DNA from: Phyllobacterium calauticae
GTDB lineage: Bacteria > Pseudomonadota > Alphaproteobacteria > Rhizobiales > Rhizobiaceae
DNA length: 64,000 bases
Reading direction: 5' to 3'
NCBI RefSeq assembly: GCF_019991125.1
Contig: NZ_JAGENB010000007.1
Location: forward strand, 62,001-126,000
Positions 8,640 to 18,517 of this stretch are shown here, piece after piece. Below the pieces are notes generated by a model, which did no database searches, had not been told where the DNA came from, and saw nothing but the letters and a program-made list of their open reading frames with translations. The position numbers and the translations under genes were made by a program. How positions within the stretch are numbered: position 1 is the stretch's first letter; each line of letters begins with the position of its first letter.

Positions 8640-9644
8640 ATGAAATCCATTGACGTGGTCATACCGAACTACAATTACGCTCACTATCTGAAAAACTGCG
8701 TCGACAGCGTGCGCAACCAGCCTGCTGAGAGACTGCGCATTCTGATCATAGACAATGCCTCTACCGACGACAGCGCGGCTGTTGCCAGGATGCTGGCCAG
8801 TGCCGATCCCAGAATAGAACTGATGCTGCGCCCCAAAAACCTCGGTGCGCATGCGTCATTCAATGACGGTATCGATTGGGCACAATCGGATTATTTTCTG
8901 ATCCTTTGTTCCGACGATTACCTGGCACCGGGAGCTCTTGCCCGGGCAATGGTCTTCATGGAGGACAATCGGGATGTTCATCTGGTGCATGGCAAGACCC
9001 ACTTTCGCGCAAACAACACGGAAGGTGATGGACTGCCGGACAATCCATTGCCTTCGGACTGGTCAAAGCAGGACGGCATGTCCTTTCTGAAATTCCTCTG
9101 TCAAAGCGGAAGGAATTTTGTGAGCGGCCCCACGGCGATCGTACGTACGGCAATCCAGAAGAAAGTCGGGTATTACAAGCCCGCCCTGATCCACACGGAT
9201 GATCTTGAGATGTGGCTGCGTTTTGCCCTTCACGGTGCAGTGGGCCGAACGGAAAATATCCAGGCGGTCGCAAGGGTTCATGATTTCAATCAATCCGCGA
9301 CCGTTCGCACCCTGGAGCAGTGGAGCATTGAATTCGAAGCGGCGTTCCAGTCGTTCTTCGAGAATGACGGGGCAATCCTGACGGATGCTAACGTCCTTTT
9401 ACGGCAAGCGCGCAATGCACTGAGTGAAAGGGCCTACTGGTCGGCGGTCGCCCAATTGTGCCGGGGTGAACCCGAGGCTATGGCGTTGATGCGTCATGCC
9501 ATCAAGCTCCGACCGTCCGCAGCCTGGCTGCCGCCTCTCCGCTACCTCTTGCGCAGATCAGATGCCTCGGCATTGATTGGCCGCAGCGTCAAGGCTCTTG
9601 GGCGGCGACTTGGTGCATCCACGACACCAGACGGCCGGCTATGA
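8640..9644 (+). CDS. Glycosyltransferase family 2
   Basis: 334 residues. The GT-A fold is shown by the N-terminal DVVIPNYNYAHYLKNCVDSV, the nucleotide-binding IIDNASTDDS (36-45) and the SDD metal-binding motif at 91-93 (LCSDDYLAPG). An acceptor-region HTDDLEMWLRF near 185 fits an inverting transferase adding one sugar of the repeat unit on the cytoplasmic side. The last six bases overlap the end of the convergent pyruvyltransferase gene. Donor and acceptor are unknown. Confidence 0.85.
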   Translation: MKSIDVVIPNYNYAHYLKNCVDSVRNQPAERLRILIIDNASTDDSAAVARMLASADPRIELMLRPKNLGAHASFNDGIDWAQSDYFLILCSDDYLAPGALARAMVFMEDNRDVHLVHGKTHFRANNTEGDGLPDNPLPSDWSKQDGMSFLKFLCQSGRNFVSGPTAIVRTAIQKKVGYYKPALIHTDDLEMWLRFALHGAVGRTENIQAVARVHDFNQSATVRTLEQWSIEFEAAFQSFFENDGAILTDANVLLRQARNALSERAYWSAVAQLCRGEPEAMALMRHAIKLRPSAAWLPPLRYLLRRSDASALIGRSVKALGRRLGASTTPDGRL

Positions 9645-10862
9645 TGACATGACAGGCTGCGCAGTGAAAAGCGGGCCGATAACCCTCTCTTCCAGCAGTT
9701 TTTCCTGAATGGAAAGCTGCCGTTGAACGCGCGCATTCACTCTGGCCAGTTCCAGATGCACCTCATTGAGGTTCGCAAGCATGCGCCGCGTCTGATCTTT
9801 CAGGATATCAACATCGAAGGTTTCAATATGCTGGCATGCGTGCTGATCATATTGCGCCAGCAATTCATCATTCTTTTGGGCATATCCGAGCGAGATCGTG
9901 GGACGCGCGAGCTTCAAGGCGCAGACAACATTGTGATAACGCGTCACAACCACAATATCGGTCTTGCCTATCTCCCGCATTAGATCATGGAGAGTAGCAC
10001 CATGCTCCACGGTTACGCGTTCTTCGGGCTTGTCATGGGTAGGAACCGAGACTCTTTCGACAATGTCCCCCACCGCCCGCCAGTCGCGCTCATCGCCGGT
10101 CAACAAGCGGACATTGTGCCCCTCATCGAGCAGCCATTGAATGAAGGAGGCCAACTTGCCGATGTAAGACCGGTAGATTGCTTCGCCAAATACCGCATCC
10201 TTTGACCATCCGCGATAGTCCATAACGCCTACGCCGACGGTTACGGGACTGTCGTGTTTGGGAGGCGAGGAAGATGGGACCGGAAGCCGAAACGCAATAT
10301 CGGGGAATAGGCCATCATGCTCGACGGAAAGGCCTATCCTTTTCATATAGGCCAAGGAGTAAGCGTCGCGATAAGATCGGTACTGCGCCATTCTGGCCGC
10401 CGAGCGCAGAAACCAGCGGCTGAGGGGATGCTCGATCGGACCCGCACCAATGCTGACGAATGCGATGTCCGCCCCACGCAACCGGGCTGCCAGGCACCAG
10501 CGGAAGAGCACAAACGGCCAACCAAAGGGCGTCTCCTGAAAATCATCCAGGATACCGGTGCCGGGGATGATCAACAGATCCACCCCGCTCAGGCTTGCAA
10601 ACAGCATATAGATACTGGCGATGCGGCGCGGAATGTCGGCAAGAAACGCGTTCATTCGAATGAACCACTGGTCTTGCAGGACCAGACCGCTGATCCCGAT
10701 CGATTTGATCTTGTATTCCTTCTCGACCAGTTCCGGATTGGAACAGATGCACATGAGTTCGGCTTCGGACGGCAACGCACGCAGGAAATTCACCATAGCT
10801 TCTAGTGAGCCGTCGTTCCCGGTATTACCGCTGCCAAACTGCCCCAGTAAGCATATTTTCAT
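9639..10862 (-). CDS. Polysaccharide pyruvyl transferase family protein
   Basis: 407 residues. The N-terminal GQFGSGNTGNDGSLEAM glycine-rich motif and the late VVTRYHNVVCALKLARPTISLGY segment are diagnostic of the pyruvyltransferase (CsaB/ExoV) family, which adds ketal pyruvate from phosphoenolpyruvate to a sugar, giving the polysaccharide acidic groups. ATG 10862 is chosen, with GAGG upstream; the frame remains open to 10979. Transcribed alone and leftward, divergent from the 11093 glycosyltransferase. Confidence 0.85.
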   Translation of the reverse strand: MKICLLGQFGSGNTGNDGSLEAMVNFLRALPSEAELMCICSNPELVEKEYKIKSIGISGLVLQDQWFIRMNAFLADIPRRIASIYMLFASLSGVDLLIIPGTGILDDFQETPFGWPFVLFRWCLAARLRGADIAFVSIGAGPIEHPLSRWFLRSAARMAQYRSYRDAYSLAYMKRIGLSVEHDGLFPDIAFRLPVPSSSPPKHDSPVTVGVGVMDYRGWSKDAVFGEAIYRSYIGKLASFIQWLLDEGHNVRLLTGDERDWRAVGDIVERVSVPTHDKPEERVTVEHGATLHDLMREIGKTDIVVVTRYHNVVCALKLARPTISLGYAQKNDELLAQYDQHACQHIETFDVDILKDQTRRMLANLNEVHLELARVNARVQRQLSIQEKLLEERVIGPLFTAQPVMSS

Positions 10863-11092
10863 CCACGCATCCTCAGCGTCGCGCGCGATCAATGGAATAT
10901 CTTGTCCACGGAAGTTTGCTGCTACCGCCGGACAAAAAACACATGGTCTTTGGAACACCGCACCCAGCCTAATGAGCAAGGGGCTTCCCCCAAAGGGTTA
11001 TAGGCCTCACCCGCCGCGACGCATTCAATTCCCGCGTTTCCCGGTTCATGCTGTTTTCCGGATGAAGCCGAAAAACCCAAGGACAGGACTTC

Positions 11093-12289
11093 ATGAAGTT
11101 CGCTTATTTCGTCCGCCCCCATATTGGTGGCACATATACGGTGTTCAGACAGTTGCGCGCCGCGCTGGCTGAAAAGGGAATTGACGTCCATTGGCTGGGG
11201 ATGGCCACCTACGGCACTCCTTACGATGCTCAATGGCGTCCTGAATTCTCTTACGGTTCCCTGGTGGAAACGCCCAACGGAGCAAGCGAACGGGATCAGG
11301 CCGAGGCCCTTGTGGAAGCCCTGGAAGAGGGCGAATTTGACGGAATATTCATCAACGTCCTCAGCGATCGAATTCAAACGAATATTGCGCGTTATCTGCC
11401 CGACAAATTCCTGCGCATCATGATCGTACACAACATCACTGCCGGGACTTACAGCGCGGCAAACGCCATCAAGAACCACGTGCATGCGACCGTCGGCGTT
11501 TCCGATCGCATTCGCAGTGACCTGGTCAGGAAACTGGGCTTCCCCGCGGACCGAACCTTTGCGATTCCTCATGCCGCGAGCGCGCCAACCATGCGGCAAT
11601 TCCGAAGGGAACCCAACCCCGCCGACACATTGCGGGTTATTTTCCTTGGCCGTATCGAGGACGCATCGAAAGGGGTGTTCTGGTTGCCGGAAATTTTCGC
11701 CCATTTGCCGCAGTCCATTCATCTGACTGTTGCCGGCGATGGGCCGGATCTCGAAAGCTTGAAGTCAAAGATGGCAACCCGCCAACGGCAGACCACTTTT
11801 CTCGGCGCGGTTCATCCCGAAGCTGTTTTCGATCTTCTGCTTCGGCATGACATACTCGTCATGCCCTCGCGTTTCGAAGGATTTGGGCTGACCATCACCG
11901 AAGCAATGTCAGCCGGCTGCATACCGGTTGTTTCGCGTATCCGGGGAGTGACCGACACCATCGTCGATGATGGCACCAACGGCTTCCTCTTCACCATCGG
12001 AAACGTCAGGGAAGCGGCGCAGATCATCGGCCAGATCCATTCCAGCCGGAAGACCGCGCAATGGATGTCTGACGCGGCACGACACAAGGCCAATAGCACA
12101 TTCACCATCGGGAATATGGCTGAACGGTATGACGACGTTATCCGGCACGTCACGGCGCACAGACCTGCCATCGCACTACCGCTCAAAATGCGGGATTGGT
12201 CCATGCCGAAAGGCTTGCGTTCGGGTTTGCGAACATTTGTGCCACGCCCGGTGAAGAATTGGCTGCGCATGATGCGGGAGCGCATTTGA
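11093..12289 (+). CDS. Glycosyltransferase family 4
   Basis: 398 residues, GT-B fold. The N-terminal half begins MKFAYFVRPHIGGTYTVFRQL. The nucleotide-sugar half contains VIFLGRIEDASKGVFWLPE and the retaining-GT motif PSRFEGFGLTITEAMSAG at about 257-274, with the conserved E-x7-E. It follows the divergent pyruvyltransferase and lies 37 bases before the aminotransferase gene. It probably adds a sugar to the undecaprenyl-linked repeat unit. Confidence 0.85.
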   Translation: MKFAYFVRPHIGGTYTVFRQLRAALAEKGIDVHWLGMATYGTPYDAQWRPEFSYGSLVETPNGASERDQAEALVEALEEGEFDGIFINVLSDRIQTNIARYLPDKFLRIMIVHNITAGTYSAANAIKNHVHATVGVSDRIRSDLVRKLGFPADRTFAIPHAASAPTMRQFRREPNPADTLRVIFLGRIEDASKGVFWLPEIFAHLPQSIHLTVAGDGPDLESLKSKMATRQRQTTFLGAVHPEAVFDLLLRHDILVMPSRFEGFGLTITEAMSAGCIPVVSRIRGVTDTIVDDGTNGFLFTIGNVREAAQIIGQIHSSRKTAQWMSDAARHKANSTFTIGNMAERYDDVIRHVTAHRPAIALPLKMRDWSMPKGLRSGLRTFVPRPVKNWLRMMRERI

Positions 12290-12326
12290 AGAGATATCGG
12301 CAGATCAGGTAAAAGGGGTTTGGCAC

Positions 12327-13697
12327 ATGACTGCATCGATCCGCAATTTTGAAAATTCAGATCACCTGCGCGAACTCGCGCATGATCTGATTCCGGGTGG
12401 CGCACATACCTATGCAAAAGGCGATGATCAATATCCCCTGCTGTCGCCTGGCTTCATCGCCAGGGGCCACGGCAGTCATGTCTGGGACATCGATGGCAAT
12501 GAGTATATTGAGTACGGCATGGGCAACCGTGCCGTCGGATTGGGCCACGCTTATCCTCCCGTCCTTGAGGCGGTCATGCGCCAGCTCCAGCTCGGCTGCA
12601 ACTTCACCCGCCCTGCCGAAATCGAGGTCGAATGTGCAGCGACCTTCCTTGAGACGGTTCAGTCAGCTGAAATGGTCAAATTCTGCAAGGACGGCTCCGA
12701 TGCCACATCTGCGGCCGTTCGACTGGCCCGGGCCGTCACAGGGCGGGATATGATCGGTATTTGTGCGGATCATCCATTCTTCTCGACAGACGATTGGTTC
12801 ATTGGTTCAACGGAAATGAATGCCGGCATTCCAACCGCCATTCAGGCACTGACCGTTGGATTCAAGTATAATGATCTCGAGAGTGCGCGCGCGCTGTTTG
12901 AACGATATCCCCACAGGATCGCCGCGCTCATACTCGAGCCTTCGCGCAGTGATGGCCCGGCCCAGCCGTTTCTGAACGATCTGATGGAGCTATGTCATGA
13001 AAATGGGGCTCTGCTCATTCTCGATGAAATGATTACGGGTTTCCGCTGGCATGCCGGAGGGGCACAGAAGCTCTTTGGTATAGAACCCGACCTGTCGTGC
13101 TTTGGCAAAGCGCTCGGCAATGGCTTCTCTGTCTCGGCGCTCGCCGGCAAACGTGAGTTCATGAATCTCGGCGGCATTACGCAAGTATTCAAACCAAGGG
13201 TTTTCCTGCTGTCGACCACACATGGTGCGGAAACCCACGCTCTCGCCGCGGCGATTGCCACCATGCGGATTTATCAGAATGAACCGGTGATAGAACATCT
13301 TTACGCACAAGGACAGCGGCTGAGGAGTGGTGTTCAACAGTCGATTGCCCGGCATGATCTCACGGGTTACGTCAGCGTCACCGGCGCCAATTGCTGCCTT
13401 GCCTATGCCACGCTGGATACGGAGCGCTTGCCTTCGCAAGCCTTCAGAACGCTGTTTTTACAGGAAACGATACGCCGCGGTATTCTGATGCCATCGCTTG
13501 TCGTGAGTTATGCGCATACGGATGAAGACGTTGACCGCACGATAGACGCAATTGATGGAGCGCTCGGCGTGTACAAGAACGCGCTGCAGCACGGGGTGGA
13601 CAAGTATCTGGTTGGCCGCGCTTCGCAGCCGGTTTTCCGTCGTTTCAACAGTCCCGACACGCCCGCTCCCGTTTTAAAACGCGCCAGCAATGCTTGA
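12327..13697 (+). CDS. Class III PLP aminotransferase (glutamate-1-semialdehyde aminomutase-like), sugar cassette
   Basis: 456 residues, fold type I PLP enzyme. Catalytic lysine K261 lies in FGKALGNG and the PLP-pyridine Asp is D233 in LILDEMITGFRW. The N-terminal GGAHTYAKGDDQYP matches the aminomutase-like subgroup. Such enzymes in polysaccharide loci transfer amino groups to or from sugar or side-chain precursors. It is too far from haem genes to be a plausible hemL. AAGGGG upstream supports the start. It overlaps the next gene by eight bases, so it is translationally coupled. Confidence 0.8.
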   Translation: MTASIRNFENSDHLRELAHDLIPGGAHTYAKGDDQYPLLSPGFIARGHGSHVWDIDGNEYIEYGMGNRAVGLGHAYPPVLEAVMRQLQLGCNFTRPAEIEVECAATFLETVQSAEMVKFCKDGSDATSAAVRLARAVTGRDMIGICADHPFFSTDDWFIGSTEMNAGIPTAIQALTVGFKYNDLESARALFERYPHRIAALILEPSRSDGPAQPFLNDLMELCHENGALLILDEMITGFRWHAGGAQKLFGIEPDLSCFGKALGNGFSVSALAGKREFMNLGGITQVFKPRVFLLSTTHGAETHALAAAIATMRIYQNEPVIEHLYAQGQRLRSGVQQSIARHDLTGYVSVTGANCCLAYATLDTERLPSQAFRTLFLQETIRRGILMPSLVVSYAHTDEDVDRTIDAIDGALGVYKNALQHGVDKYLVGRASQPVFRRFNSPDTPAPVLKRASNA

Positions 13698-15024
13698 CGC
13701 ATTTCCGAGGCGGGTTCTGCTATGGGCGCTTTTGTTGCTCCTTGGACTGTGCACATCGATTAATGCAAAAGAAGCTGCGTTTCCCCTGCGCATCTCAGCC
13801 AATCAACGCCATTTGGAAGATGCTGCGGGGCGGCCATTCCTGATGACAGCGGACACGGCATGGTCCCTCATAGGGGATCTGTCCCGCGAAGAAGCCGATC
13901 ACTACCTGGAGGATCGCAGGAAACGCGGTTTCAACACCATCTTGGTTTCGCTCATCGAGCACCGCTTCAGCCGCAACGCACCGGGCAATTTCTACAAGCG
14001 AAAGCCATTTGCGGCAGGCGGCTTTGTCACCCCCAACGATGCCTATTTTGACGATGCGGAGTGGATTCTGCGCCGGGCGCAGGATCGGGGATTTCTTGTA
14101 CTGCTCGTCCCGGCCTATCTCGGCGTGAATGGCGGAGATCAGGGGTGGTATGGTGAGATGCGCAATGCCGGTACCGAAGCAATGAAGGCCTATGGAACCT
14201 ACATCGGCAAAAGGTTTGGAAAATTCAACAATATAATCTGGATACAGGGCGGCGACTACGATCCGCCGGATATGAGCCTGGTCGAGGCGTTGGCCGGATC
14301 GATTGCACGCGCTGACCCGGATGCACTACAAAGTGTGCATGGCGGGAGGGATGCAAGAACGGACCTTGTCTGGAAAGCAGCCTGGAAAAGGCTCGATACA
14401 CTCTACACCTATGGCAATGTTGCCCAGGCAGCACTCGTTCAATATCTCGTCTCACCGGCAAGACCCTTTTTTCTCATTGAGGGAATGTATGAGGGGGAGA
14501 ACGGTGCAACGGAGGAAACGGTTCGGGTAGCAGCTTATTCCGCCCTTCTGTCCGGTGCCGGCGGCCAGGTATTCGGCAACAATCCCGTATGGCATTTTTC
14601 CGGTCCCGGCGTGCATGAGGAAACCATGCCCTGGCAAAAAGCGCTCGCAAGCCGCGGTGCCCAAAGCATGACCTATCTCAAACAATTCTTCGAAACCATT
14701 CCCTGGTGGGATCTTGAACCCGATCAGGGCAAATTGTTGACGACACAAGGCCAACCGGCAGCGGGCATCGCGGTGGCCGCGCGTTCGCCCGGCGAAAGAC
14801 TTGTCGTGGTCTATCTCTCGGGTATGAACAACGTCGTTCTCAATGCACAGGCAGACTGGCAGTCCACCAGAGATATCCGTTGGTTCGATCCATCCTCCGG
14901 ACAATACATGGCTGCCAAAGAGCCAATAACGAGCGTCGCCGGCACATTGGAATACCGTGTTCCTGCAACCCGGAATGCGTCGGGTTACCGGGACTGGCTT
15001 CTCGTTGTGAAACAGCGCGATTAA
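13690..15024 (+). CDS. Exported DUF4038 (apiosidase-like) glycoside hydrolase
   Basis: 444 residues. Signal peptide at residues 1-26 ([18 protein letters not shown]). The DUF4038 TIM-barrel begins with [32 protein letters not shown] in two consecutive stretches and ends near residue 350. A small C-terminal beta domain ([13 protein letters not shown] to WLLVVK) resembles the putative collagen-binding domain that often follows DUF4038. Members include exo-acting enzymes on branched pentoses. In a biosynthetic locus it may trim the exported polymer or a branching sugar. The 8-base overlap with the aminotransferase gene implies co-expression. Confidence 0.8.
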   Translation: MLDAFPRRVLLWALLLLLGLCTSINAKEAAFPLRISANQRHLEDAAGRPFLMTADTAWSLIGDLSREEADHYLEDRRKRGFNTILVSLIEHRFSRNAPGNFYKRKPFAAGGFVTPNDAYFDDAEWILRRAQDRGFLVLLVPAYLGVNGGDQGWYGEMRNAGTEAMKAYGTYIGKRFGKFNNIIWIQGGDYDPPDMSLVEALAGSIARADPDALQSVHGGRDARTDLVWKAAWKRLDTLYTYGNVAQAALVQYLVSPARPFFLIEGMYEGENGATEETVRVAAYSALLSGAGGQVFGNNPVWHFSGPGVHEETMPWQKALASRGAQSMTYLKQFFETIPWWDLEPDQGKLLTTQGQPAAGIAVAARSPGERLVVVYLSGMNNVVLNAQADWQSTRDIRWFDPSSGQYMAAKEPITSVAGTLEYRVPATRNASGYRDWLLVVKQRD

Positions 15025-15166
15025 CACAGATCAGGCAAAAGAAGTAGGCGCTTCGCCGAAGGTTCAGCCAATTGCATTTGCGATCCTCCAAACTCCTCTC
15101 TCGTCCCAGCCCGCCCACTGGAAGTACCGTGGCATCAAAGACGGCTTCTTTGAAAGGGTTGGAACA

Positions 15167-16237
15167 ATGAAGGTACTTGTGACAGGACATCGCGGCTATA
15201 TCGGTTCAGTCATGGTTCCTTTCCTGCAAAAGGCAGGCCATGAGATTCACGGCTTCGACAGCGAACTCTACCGGAATTGCCATTATGCACCCGGTGGAGC
15301 CCTGCCTGACATACCGGGATTATGCAAAGACATACGCGATGTCACCGCGGACGAACTGGTAGGCTATGATGCTATTGTTCATCTCGCAGCACTCTCCAAC
15401 GACCCGCTGGGGAACCTCAACCCGGAGGTCACCTACGACATCAATCATCGCGCAAGCGTTCACTTTGCGACGACCGCGAAGGAGGCCGGCGTTCCGCGTT
15501 TCCTTTACGCCTCTTCGTGCAGCAATTACGGTCAATCCGGCAGCGACATAATCGATGAAACCGGCGCATTGAACCCGGTCACGGCCTATGGATGTTCGAA
15601 AGTATTGGCCGAACGCGACATCGCGGAACTTGCCGACGAGACGTTCAGCCCAACCTATCTGCGACCGGCAACGGCCTATGGTCTTTCGCCCATGCTGCGT
15701 TTCGATATCGTCTTGAATAATCTCGTGGCATGGGCCGTGACGGAAGGCGTCATCCTTTTGAAATCCGACGGAACCCCGTGGAGGCCAATCGTCCATATCG
15801 AGGATATTTCACGGGCTTTCCTGGCGGTATTGCAGGCACCCCGGCAAGCCGTACACAACGAAGCATTCAATGTCGGGCAGTCCGAACACAATTATCGTAT
15901 CCGCGATATCGCTGAAATCGTCGCGGATATCGTTCCGGGCTGCCGGCTGGAATTTGCACCCGGCGCCGGCCCCGATACACGTTCGTATCGGGTCAGCTTT
16001 GACAAGATCAGGCGGGTTCTTCCCGATTTCAAGCCACGCTGGGATGCAAGAGCCGGGGCCGAGCAATTGCATGCGGCCTATGTAACCGCGAATTTGACAC
16101 TGGCGGAATTCGAAGGGCCCCGCTATCAGCGGATCAGCCATATCCGTCAGCTGCTCGACGATCGGAAACTCACCTCCAGCCTGCACCGTATTTCAGCAGT
16201 GGAGCGCCATCCAGCGCTGTCCGATGCCGTCATATGA
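15167..16237 (+). CDS. NAD-dependent epimerase/dehydratase (extended SDR), sugar cassette
   Basis: 356 residues. The NAD-binding motif TGHRGYIGS is at residues 6-14, the catalytic region SSCSNYGQS at about 120, and the Tyr-x3-Lys pair at Y141/K145 (YGCSK). The segment [15 protein letters not shown] and the [13 protein letters not shown] stretch are typical of nucleotide-sugar SDRs. It would carry out epimerisation, reduction or dehydration of a nucleotide sugar in the same pathway as the RfbF-like nucleotidyltransferase at 19810. Its 3' end overlaps the next gene by 14 bases. Confidence 0.85.
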   Translation: MKVLVTGHRGYIGSVMVPFLQKAGHEIHGFDSELYRNCHYAPGGALPDIPGLCKDIRDVTADELVGYDAIVHLAALSNDPLGNLNPEVTYDINHRASVHFATTAKEAGVPRFLYASSCSNYGQSGSDIIDETGALNPVTAYGCSKVLAERDIAELADETFSPTYLRPATAYGLSPMLRFDIVLNNLVAWAVTEGVILLKSDGTPWRPIVHIEDISRAFLAVLQAPRQAVHNEAFNVGQSEHNYRIRDIAEIVADIVPGCRLEFAPGAGPDTRSYRVSFDKIRRVLPDFKPRWDARAGAEQLHAAYVTANLTLAEFEGPRYQRISHIRQLLDDRKLTSSLHRISAVERHPALSDAVI

Positions 16238-17594
16238 TCATCCCGCGCCAGTTGTTAACAACATGGTAAATGCGCCCGACCGGACAAAGTCCTCCGTTGG
16301 AACAGCGACAGACATCGGTCTTTCCATTCACACCCTGGCTGCCCGCCTGTTTCCTATATGTCGCAGCATCACGGGCGATGGCGTCCGTGATACCTTGGCT
16401 ATTCTGGGCCAGCAAATCGATATGGTCGTGCACGAAGTCCCCACGGGAACCCCGGTGTTCGACTGGGTGGTACCGTCCGAATGGAACATCCGCGACGCCT
16501 ACATCAAGGATGGCTCCGGCCGCAAGCGCATCGATCTCGCTAAATCCAATCTGCATGTGGTTAGCTACAGCAATCCCATTCACCGTATCATGCAACTGAG
16601 CGAACTCAGACCCCACATCCACACACTACCCGATCAGCCCGACCTGATCCCGTATCGAACCTCATACTACAGCGAGCAATGGGGTCTTTGTACAAGCCAT
16701 AATGCCCTTCTTGCGCTCGCGGACGGCGAATACGAAGTCCTGATTGACGCTGAAAAGACTGACGGTCATCTCACCTATGGTGAATACCTGCACAAAGGCA
16801 CCACCGACAGAGATGTGCTGTTTTCCGCCCATATCTGTCATCCCTCGCTTGCCAATGACAATTGTTCCGGCCTCGCCCTCTTGACTCTGCTCGGCAAGAG
16901 TTTGCAGTCCCGCAAGACGCGCTACAACTATCGCTTCCTCTTTGCGCCGGGAACAATCGGCGCGCTGACCTGGCTTGCCCGCAACGAAGACAAGGTTGCA
17001 CGCATCGATCACGGCCTGGTCGTGTCGTGTGTCGGAGACGGCGGCGGCCCTACCTACAAGCGCAGCCGTCAAGGCAACGCCATTATCGACCGGGCGATGG
17101 AAAGCGTCCTGTGCTGCGGCAATCGACAGGCAATCATGCAGGACTTCAGTCCCTACGGATATGACGAGCGGCAATATTGCTCCCCGGGATTCAACCTTCC
17201 CGTCGGTCTGTTCCAGCGCAGCGGTTTTGGAACCTTCCCTGAATATCACACCTCAGCGGACAACATGGCGCTCATTACACCCGAAAACCTTGCGCTTTCC
17301 TACCAGATGATCAGCGAAGTCATCGATATCATTGAAACGAACTGGACCCCGGTCAACCTTTTTCCCAAGGGCGAACCGCAACTGGGCAGGCGCGGCCTCT
17401 ACGCCTCGCTGGGCGGTGACAAATCGGCCGTGCAAACGTCGATGGCCTTTCTCTGGGTTCTCAATCTCGCAGACGGAAATCACAGCCTTCTCGACATGTC
17501 GCTGCGTTCCCGCCTGCCCTATCCGGATATTTTCCGCGCCGCGCAATTATTGCTGGAAAAGGGCCTGCTCGGCGGGGAGCTGCCGCAGGCGTGA
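16224..17594 (+). CDS. DUF4910 aminopeptidase-like protein, sugar cassette
   Basis: 456 residues. It matches the DUF4910 family, an M28-type zinc-peptidase-like fold with an inserted DUF2172 domain: [20 protein letters not shown] near residue 35, [16 protein letters not shown] near 88, and candidate metal ligands H206 and D212 ([16 protein letters not shown]) and H342 (EYHTSADN). The family is repeatedly found in surface-polysaccharide loci but no reaction is established. An amidohydrolase acting on an N-acylated sugar or intermediate is possible. It overlaps the SDR gene, and the same operon is likely. An ATG at 16263 is an alternative start. Confidence 0.75.
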   Translation: MPSYDHPAPVVNNMVNAPDRTKSSVGTATDIGLSIHTLAARLFPICRSITGDGVRDTLAILGQQIDMVVHEVPTGTPVFDWVVPSEWNIRDAYIKDGSGRKRIDLAKSNLHVVSYSNPIHRIMQLSELRPHIHTLPDQPDLIPYRTSYYSEQWGLCTSHNALLALADGEYEVLIDAEKTDGHLTYGEYLHKGTTDRDVLFSAHICHPSLANDNCSGLALLTLLGKSLQSRKTRYNYRFLFAPGTIGALTWLARNEDKVARIDHGLVVSCVGDGGGPTYKRSRQGNAIIDRAMESVLCCGNRQAIMQDFSPYGYDERQYCSPGFNLPVGLFQRSGFGTFPEYHTSADNMALITPENLALSYQMISEVIDIIETNWTPVNLFPKGEPQLGRRGLYASLGGDKSAVQTSMAFLWVLNLADGNHSLLDMSLRSRLPYPDIFRAAQLLLEKGLLGGELPQA

Positions 17595-17657
17595 TGGGAT
17601 GAGCGTGGTTGGGGCCGGACGGGTTGCTATATCCTTTGCCGCATCAAGGTTGGGGTT

Positions 17658-18200
17658 TTAACTGCAAAGCTGCTCGCCCAGGAGCGGCCAGGACCGGTCC
17701 TTGTCAGAAAGAACCGCGGGGGGCGCCGGCCAATCGATCGCAAAGGCCGGGTCATCAAAACGCACGCCGTCAGCAGCGGCTGGATGGTAAAATTCTGAAA
17801 TCAGATAGGACACCACGGCATCATCGCTCAGGGTTTGGAATCCGTGCGCAAAGCCCTTGGGTATATAGAGCTGGCAATGGTTATCCTCCGACAGTTCAAA
17901 TCCGGCGTGACGCCGGTAGCTTCGCGAATCCGGCCGCAAATCGACGATCACATCCCATATTGCGCCTCTTATGCATGAAACCAGCTTGACCTCCGCGTGG
18001 GGTGCCTTCTGGAAATGCATGCCGCGCACTGTGTGCATTGTCAGTGAATGCGAGGCGCTATGCTGAACGAACTCGGTGGCAAGCCCATGTTCACGGAACT
18101 CCTGCGCGCAGAAGGTCCGCGCAAACGATCCCCGCGTGTCATGATGGGGAAGCGTCTCGATAAGCCATGCTCCGCTCAGTTCTGTCTCGGTGAACCGCAT
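17658..18200 (-). CDS. dTDP-4-dehydrorhamnose 3,5-epimerase (RmlC)-like protein
   Basis: 180-residue cupin. RmlC-type motifs: RGSFARTFCAQEF (23-35), catalytic His62 in RGMHFQ, KLVSCIRGAIWDVIVDLR (72-89), the IPKGFAHGF loop (113-121) and Y138. It would epimerise C3 and/or C5 of a nucleotide-linked 4-keto-6-deoxysugar. The start at ATG 18200 fits family length. It is the only gene of the sugar cassette on the minus strand. No rmlA, rmlB or rmlD accompanies it, so the substrate may be the CDP-sugar made by the 19810 product rather than dTDP-sugar. Confidence 0.85.
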   Translation of the reverse strand: MRFTETELSGAWLIETLPHHDTRGSFARTFCAQEFREHGLATEFVQHSASHSLTMHTVRGMHFQKAPHAEVKLVSCIRGAIWDVIVDLRPDSRSYRRHAGFELSEDNHCQLYIPKGFAHGFQTLSDDAVVSYLISEFYHPAAADGVRFDDPAFAIDWPAPPAVLSDKDRSWPLLGEQLCS

Positions 18201-18517
18201 CTGATCCCGCCTTGTCCACGACGACCTGCCAATGATAGGCACAATCTTGTCAGAGCCCCGGCAGGAATGAAACTCTCCAATAGAGGTAGCGAAAACTGTA
18301 CTTGAGGTTGTCTGCGGCACCATCGCGCCCGTTTCGCTGCAGTGCCGTTTCAAAGCACACCGTTTGACGGAATGCCGCTTTCGCGGGTCATCCGTTCGGA
18401 TGATCCGTTTGATCGCATTGGCAGGTCGCCTACCATCCCGTGAGGCCATAGATTCAGACTGGGGAAAACAATCATCCCCCGCATCCAGGACACCGACAAT
18501 TCATCGGGAGCGAAGGT
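18201..18517. other. Divergent promoter region inside the sugar cassette
   Basis: 317 bases between the RmlC-like gene and the methyltransferase gene. It should contain both promoters. No convincing operator or extra gene seen. Confidence 0.3.

Noticed and set aside
12327-13697. Housekeeping hemL (glutamate-1-semialdehyde aminomutase)
   Set aside because: Position and overlap inside a polysaccharide cassette point to sugar metabolism, and alphaproteobacteria usually make 5-aminolevulinate by ALA synthase.
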